A DNA stretch of 16,300 nt from DAOUJI01 sp034422875 (lineage in GTDB: Bacteria > Chloroflexota > Dehalococcoidia > Lucifugimonadales > JAGWBF01). Under the pieces are notes generated by a model. That model saw only the letters and a program-made list of their open reading frames with translations, was not told where the DNA came from and searched no databases. The translations under genes were made by a program, and so were the position numbers. Below are positions 13,251 through 16,300 of the stretch, piece by piece; position 1 is the first letter of the stretch, and the number at the start of each line of letters is the position of its first letter. The stretch spans positions 1 through 16,300 of the forward strand of contig DAOUJI010000019.1 of the NCBI GenBank assembly GCA_034422875.1. The letters are read 5' to 3'.

Positions 13251-14123
13251 TTGGAAATCATCAGATGCCTGATATTCGTCCCTGGAAACCGCACTGACAT
13301 GCTCACCAAGGCCAGGGACTTCGACGCCGACGTTATCATCGCCGACCTTGAGGACTCGGTGCCTCCCAACGAAAAGGAGAACGCCCGCCACGTGGTAAGC
13401 GAGATGTCCCCTTCCCTGGGGGGCAAAGGCCAGCGGATAATGGTGCGGATCAACTCGCTGGACACGGGGCTGAGCAGGGATGAGTTGAACGAAGTCGTGG
13501 GTCCGCACCTCTATGGCATAAGCGCCGGGAAGGTGGAGTCCCCGTGGGACGTGCGAGAGTATGACCGGCTCATGTCCCAGGCCGAAAACCGGGCAGGGAT
13601 GGAATCGGGAACCTTGAAACTGATTCCATGGATAGAGAACGCCAAGGCCGTGGTAAGAGCTTTCGAAATAGCCGCAGCGTCACCAAGAGTTGTAGGCGTG
13701 GCCTTTGGGGCGGAAGACTTCGCTGATGACATGGGGATCAACCGGACTGACCAGGGAGACGAGGTATATTTCCCCAGGGCGTACGTAGGGACGGCGGCCA
13801 AGGCGGCGGAGGTCCTGGCGTTGGACAGCCCATACGTCAACTTCCGCGACCCAGACGGGCTGAGAGCGGATGCGGGAGCTGCGTTGAAGCTGGGTTTCAA
13901 GGGCAAGTTCGCAATCCATCCATCCCAGATTGACATAATAACCGAGACGTTCAGCCCAAGCCTGGAAGAGGTGGAGTACGCTCGCCGGGTGCTGGAAGTG
14001 TGGAAGGAAGCGGAGGCCGCGGGCCGCGGCTCCACTTCGCTGGATGGCAAGATGGTCGATGTGCCCATCGTGAAACGGGCGCAAAACCTCCTTGCCCTGG
14101 CCGACAGAATGGCGAAAGCGTAG
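13251..14123 (+). CDS. HpcH/HpaI aldolase/CitE family lyase (CoA ester lyase-like)
   Basis: 290 residues starting at TTG, supported by GGGAGG nine bases upstream and the family opening RCLIFVPGNR. The CitE/malyl-CoA lyase pattern is intact: DLEDSVPPNEKENAR with E34 and D35, MVRIN with R66, IPWIENA with E129, FGAEDFADDMG with E155 and D156, and KFAIHPSQI. Such enzymes cleave or condense beta-hydroxyacyl-CoA thioesters such as citramalyl-CoA or malyl-CoA, using Mg bound by the two acidic residues and a TIM barrel. The actual thioester is unknown and no CoA transferase is adjacent. It is the first gene of a + operon with UPF0145 and folB (13-base gap). Confidence 0.9.
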   Translation: MEIIRCLIFVPGNRTDMLTKARDFDADVIIADLEDSVPPNEKENARHVVSEMSPSLGGKGQRIMVRINSLDTGLSRDELNEVVGPHLYGISAGKVESPWDVREYDRLMSQAENRAGMESGTLKLIPWIENAKAVVRAFEIAAASPRVVGVAFGAEDFADDMGINRTDQGDEVYFPRAYVGTAAKAAEVLALDSPYVNFRDPDGLRADAGAALKLGFKGKFAIHPSQIDIITETFSPSLEEVEYARRVLEVWKEAEAAGRGSTSLDGKMVDVPIVKRAQNLLALADRMAKA

Positions 14124-14136
14124 CTTCGAGGACGAC

Positions 14137-14454
14137 ATGATTATAGTGACCACCAACGACGTTCCGGGTCAGCGAGTTGTAAAGACTCTTGGCTCCGCCC
14201 AGGGCAGCGTGGTGCGTGTGCGCCACGTTGGGGCCGACATCATGGGTGCGTTGAAGAGCCTGGTTGGAGGAGAGGTCAAGGGCTACTCCAGGTTGATGGA
14301 GGACGCCAGGGCGGAAGCCATACAGAGGATGACGGACGAAGCGGAGGCCATGGGAGCCAACGCTGTCATCGCCGTCAGGTTTACGACCTCCATGGTGGCA
14401 AGCGGCGCGGCGGAAATCCTGGCCTACGGCACGGCGGCGGTGGTCGAGGAATAG
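14137..14454 (+). CDS. UPF0145 (YbjQ-like) family protein
   Basis: 105 residues from the ATG at 14137, with GAGG upstream; an earlier in-frame ATG at 14092 lies inside the lyase gene. The sequence follows the family: IIVTTNDVPGQRVVKTLG, the segment GEVKGYSRLMEDARAEAIQRM, then GANAVIAVRFTTS and the closing EILAYGTAAVV. Members form small ring-shaped oligomers; a heavy-metal-binding role has been proposed, but function is not established. It lies 13 bases after the lyase stop, and its own TAG is directly followed by the folB ATG, so it is co-transcribed. No signal peptide, so cytoplasmic. Confidence 0.88.
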   Translation: MIIVTTNDVPGQRVVKTLGSAQGSVVRVRHVGADIMGALKSLVGGEVKGYSRLMEDARAEAIQRMTDEAEAMGANAVIAVRFTTSMVASGAAEILAYGTAAVVEE

Positions 14455-14817
14455 ATGGACCGTATCCTGCTCCAGGGGATGCAGTTCTACGCATACCACG
14501 GCGTCAATCCGGAGGAAAAGGCATCCGGACAGCGGTTTCAGGTGGACCTGGAAGCCGAGTTGGACTTGGAAGAGGCCGGGAGGACCGACGACCTCAATCG
14601 GACCGTCAACTACGCTCACCTGTACAGGACCGTCAAGGAAGTGATGGACGGAGATCCCAGGAACCTCCTGGAGTCTCTAGCCCAGGAAATAGCCGCGCTG
14701 TCGTTGGCCCGGTTTCCGATTCAGGCAGTGCGTGTCAAAGTCGCCAAGACCAGCCCGCCCATCAAAGGCTCCATCATGTCCGGCGCGGCGGTGGAGATAT
14801 ACCGCACCCGGCTCTAG
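14455..14817 (+). CDS. folB: Dihydroneopterin aldolase
   Basis: 120 residues, the normal length. It converts 7,8-dihydroneopterin to 6-hydroxymethyl-dihydropterin and glycolaldehyde in folate synthesis. Seen features: FYAYHGVNPEEKASGQRF with E21 at the pterin-binding position, VNYAHLY with Y53, the helix NLLESLAQEIA with E73, and VKVAKTSPPI with the catalytic-type K98. The start directly abuts the UPF0145 stop (TAG then ATG), so translation is probably coupled. No folK or folP is adjacent. Its stop TAG lies in a CTAG that also forms the stop of the convergent amidohydrolase gene. Confidence 0.92.
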   Translation: MDRILLQGMQFYAYHGVNPEEKASGQRFQVDLEAELDLEEAGRTDDLNRTVNYAHLYRTVKEVMDGDPRNLLESLAQEIAALSLARFPIQAVRVKVAKTSPPIKGSIMSGAAVEIYRTRL

Positions 14818-16049
14818 CCGGGCAGGTTGTCCACGTAGACCTTCCCAGCCTTCATAACCATCTTAATCTTCGACCTGTCTTGCAGGACGGTTACGTCCTT
14901 CAACGGGTCGCCCTCGATGAGCAGCAGGTCTGCGGCCTTCCCCGGTTGCACAGTTCCAGTCTCTTCCTCAATACCCAAGCACTCCGCGGCCCATCCAGTG
15001 GCTGACTGGATAACCTGAATTGGGCTCATGCCGGCCTCAGCCAACAGCTCCAGTTCCTGGGCGTTGTTCCCATGGATCCAGCCTCCGGCGTCGGTGCCGG
15101 CCACGACCTTCACGCCTTCTTTCAAGGCAAGCTGGATGCTCTCGACGTGGTGTGTGTGCAGCTTTTCGGCCCGTTCCCGTCCGTGAGGCGTGCCCCTGGT
15201 TCTGTGGAACACATATACGGTCAGGGTGGGGACGAAGAAGGTCCCATGATCGGCCATAACCTTTAACAGGTCAGGGTCCTGGTCCAGATAGCTGCCATGC
15301 TCGACGGAGTTGGCCCCTTCCTCAACAGTCATGCGAAGGCCCGGACCGCCCAAGGCATGGCACATCGTCCTCTTGCCGTGGGCATTCGCTTCCTGCACCA
15401 ATGAGCGAATTTCGTCCCGGCCGAACTCGATGTCCTTGGGTCCATGGCCTGGCCATGAGCTCGCCCCTCCCGTGGTGGCGAACTTGATTACGTCGGCGCC
15501 GACTCTGACCGCCTCGCGCACACAACGCCGCACCTCATCGGGCCCGTCGGCCACGAGCATGGGCAGTCCCGGGTTGTCTCCCACAGGCGGATGATGCCAG
15601 GACGGGCTCCTACGGTCCGCAAGGCCTCCTGTTGGAGAGATGGGACTGGTGGCGACCAGGAGCCTCGGCCCGTCAATAATGCCTTCTTCGACCGCGTACT
15701 TGAACCCGGCGTCCAGCCATCCCGCGTCACGCACGGTTGTATATCCCGACAGCAAGGTGTCTTCGATGGTCCTGGCAACCCTGAGTGAGCGCAGGCTGCC
15801 AGGTTCGTCAAGCCCCCATCGTCCTGCCAGGTCGTAGCCTTGCATCGCCAGGTGGTCGTGGCAGTCTATGAGTCCGGGAAGCAGAGTGAGCCCATGTCCG
15901 TCGACCGTCCGGGCGTCAGGCGGGACATTAACTGACTCCGGTGGGCCTACTGCCTCAATGATTCCGTTGCTCCCGATGAGCGCCGTAGTGTTGTCCACCG
16001 GGTCGGCCCCGGTCCCATCGATTAGACGGACGTTCGTGATAGCCAGCAT
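14814..16049 (-). CDS. Amidohydrolase (imidazolonepropionase-like, two-metal)
   Basis: 411 residues. GGGAGAG precedes the ATG. The urease-like beta sandwich (LAITNVRLIDGTG, GLTLLPGLIDCHDHL) carries H64 and H66; IKFATTGG gives K189, the likely carboxylated lysine; CHALGG gives H231; EHGSYLD gives H251; and GTDAGG gives D320. All metal and catalytic ligands of a two-metal subtype I amidohydrolase are present. Relatives include Xaa-Arg dipeptidases, organophosphate acid anhydrolase-like proteins and imidazolonepropionase-related enzymes; no histidine-degradation gene is nearby, so imidazolonepropionase itself is unlikely. The substrate is probably a peptide or cyclic amide, without proof. No signal peptide. 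The C-terminal sandwich strands (GKAADLLLIEGDP, VMKAGKVYVDN) are complete. Confidence 0.92.
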   Translation of the reverse strand: MLAITNVRLIDGTGADPVDNTTALIGSNGIIEAVGPPESVNVPPDARTVDGHGLTLLPGLIDCHDHLAMQGYDLAGRWGLDEPGSLRSLRVARTIEDTLLSGYTTVRDAGWLDAGFKYAVEEGIIDGPRLLVATSPISPTGGLADRRSPSWHHPPVGDNPGLPMLVADGPDEVRRCVREAVRVGADVIKFATTGGASSWPGHGPKDIEFGRDEIRSLVQEANAHGKRTMCHALGGPGLRMTVEEGANSVEHGSYLDQDPDLLKVMADHGTFFVPTLTVYVFHRTRGTPHGRERAEKLHTHHVESIQLALKEGVKVVAGTDAGGWIHGNNAQELELLAEAGMSPIQVIQSATGWAAECLGIEEETGTVQPGKAADLLLIEGDPLKDVTVLQDRSKIKMVMKAGKVYVDNLPG

Positions 16050-16122
16050 ATTGCTCTCCCGCTTAGCATGGTCTCCCTATTGTACCTTGCGGGAGCCGAT
16101 GACGTTGAGTAGTCCAGAATAG

Positions 16123-16151
16123 AAGAAGCCCCCGGCAATCGGGGGCTTCTT
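16123..16151 (-). terminator. Strong GC hairpin downstream of the partial anchor-protein gene
   Basis: Twelve-base arms 16123-16134 (aagaagcccccg) and 16140-16151 (cgggggcttctt) are exact inverted copies with a five-base loop. On the minus strand it is followed by CTATTCTGG, on the plus strand by TAGTCC. It lies 23 bases past the stop at 16175 and upstream of the amidohydrolase start, so it separates the two minus-strand genes. Confidence 0.7.
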
Positions 16152-16174
16152 TAGTCCGTCATTTCTTATGGGTC

Positions 16175-16300
16175 CTAGGCGATGTTGGTCCTCCGCCTGT
16201 TGGATATGTACAGGGCGCCTCCGCCGACTGCTAACAGGGCTAAGCCAGCCAGCAGTATGGGAGCCATGATTCCCGAGAGGCTGAAGTCACCCACCGGCGG
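16175..16300 (-). CDS. C-terminal membrane anchor of a partial surface protein
   Basis: Only the last 41 residues are inside the window; the frame is open to the edge and ends at TAG (16175-16177). The tail shows a short proline-glycine start (PPVGDFSLSG), a single hydrophobic helix (about 19 residues, APILLAGLALLAVGGGALYI), and a basic end (SNRRRTNIA). This tripartite layout resembles the C-terminal anchoring signals of exported proteins, though PPVGD is not a canonical LPXTG sorting motif and no sortase is in view. The exported part is outside the window, so its role is unknown. Confidence 0.65.
   Translation of the reverse strand, partial: PPVGDFSLSGIMAPILLAGLALLAVGGGALYISNRRRTNIA

Overview
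The window reads as a chromosomal segment of an uncultivated, GC-rich bacterium, most likely a Chloroflexota member of the SAR202/Dehalococcoidia type. This is inferred from the gene mix: a GMC oxidoreductase, an F420-type LLM flavoenzyme, a ThDP decarboxylase, a CitE-like lyase, two amidohydrolases, a zinc-ribbon protein and many short intergenic palindromes. No rRNA or tRNA gene is present, so the assignment is not firm.

Layout. 1-820 (-): N-terminal part of a branched-chain amino-acid type ABC substrate-binding lipoprotein, cut by the window edge. 968-1378 (+): four-helix membrane protein. 1424-1597: MITE-like palindromic repeat. 1651-3195 (-): GMC oxidoreductase, divergent from a TIM-barrel amidohydrolase (3385-4194, +), with a perfect 12-bp palindrome between them. 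4259-6246 (-): compact run AIM24-like, TfoX-like, LLM oxidoreductase. 6377-6703 (-): double zinc-ribbon protein with terminator. 6725-9436: region of visibly lower GC holding an unusual endonuclease VII/HNH protein with thirteen 18/13-residue repeats and two nuclease domains, plus two small membrane proteins, one of only 51 residues. 9437-9922 (-): CinA C-terminal-domain protein. 10189-11856 (+): benzoylformate-decarboxylase-like ThDP enzyme. 11857-12558: 700 bp without a gene, full of short inverted repeats. 12559-13053 (-): flavin reductase, divergent from a + operon of CitE-like lyase, UPF0145 protein and FolB (13251-14817). 14814-16049 (-): imidazolonepropionase-like amidohydrolase whose stop shares the CTAG of the folB stop. 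16175-16300 (-): C-terminal membrane anchor of a partial surface protein, followed by a strong hairpin.

Most genes are metabolic: small-molecule oxidation, hydrolysis, C-C lyase chemistry and flavin supply, in short transcription units rather than one pathway operon. Substrates cannot be named from sequence. The most unusual object is the 6962-8386 nuclease: an N-terminal CxxC/CxxC finger, a long charged repeat array with 18- and 13-residue steps, then two endonuclease VII domains that each keep the full D-H-H-N and four-cysteine set.
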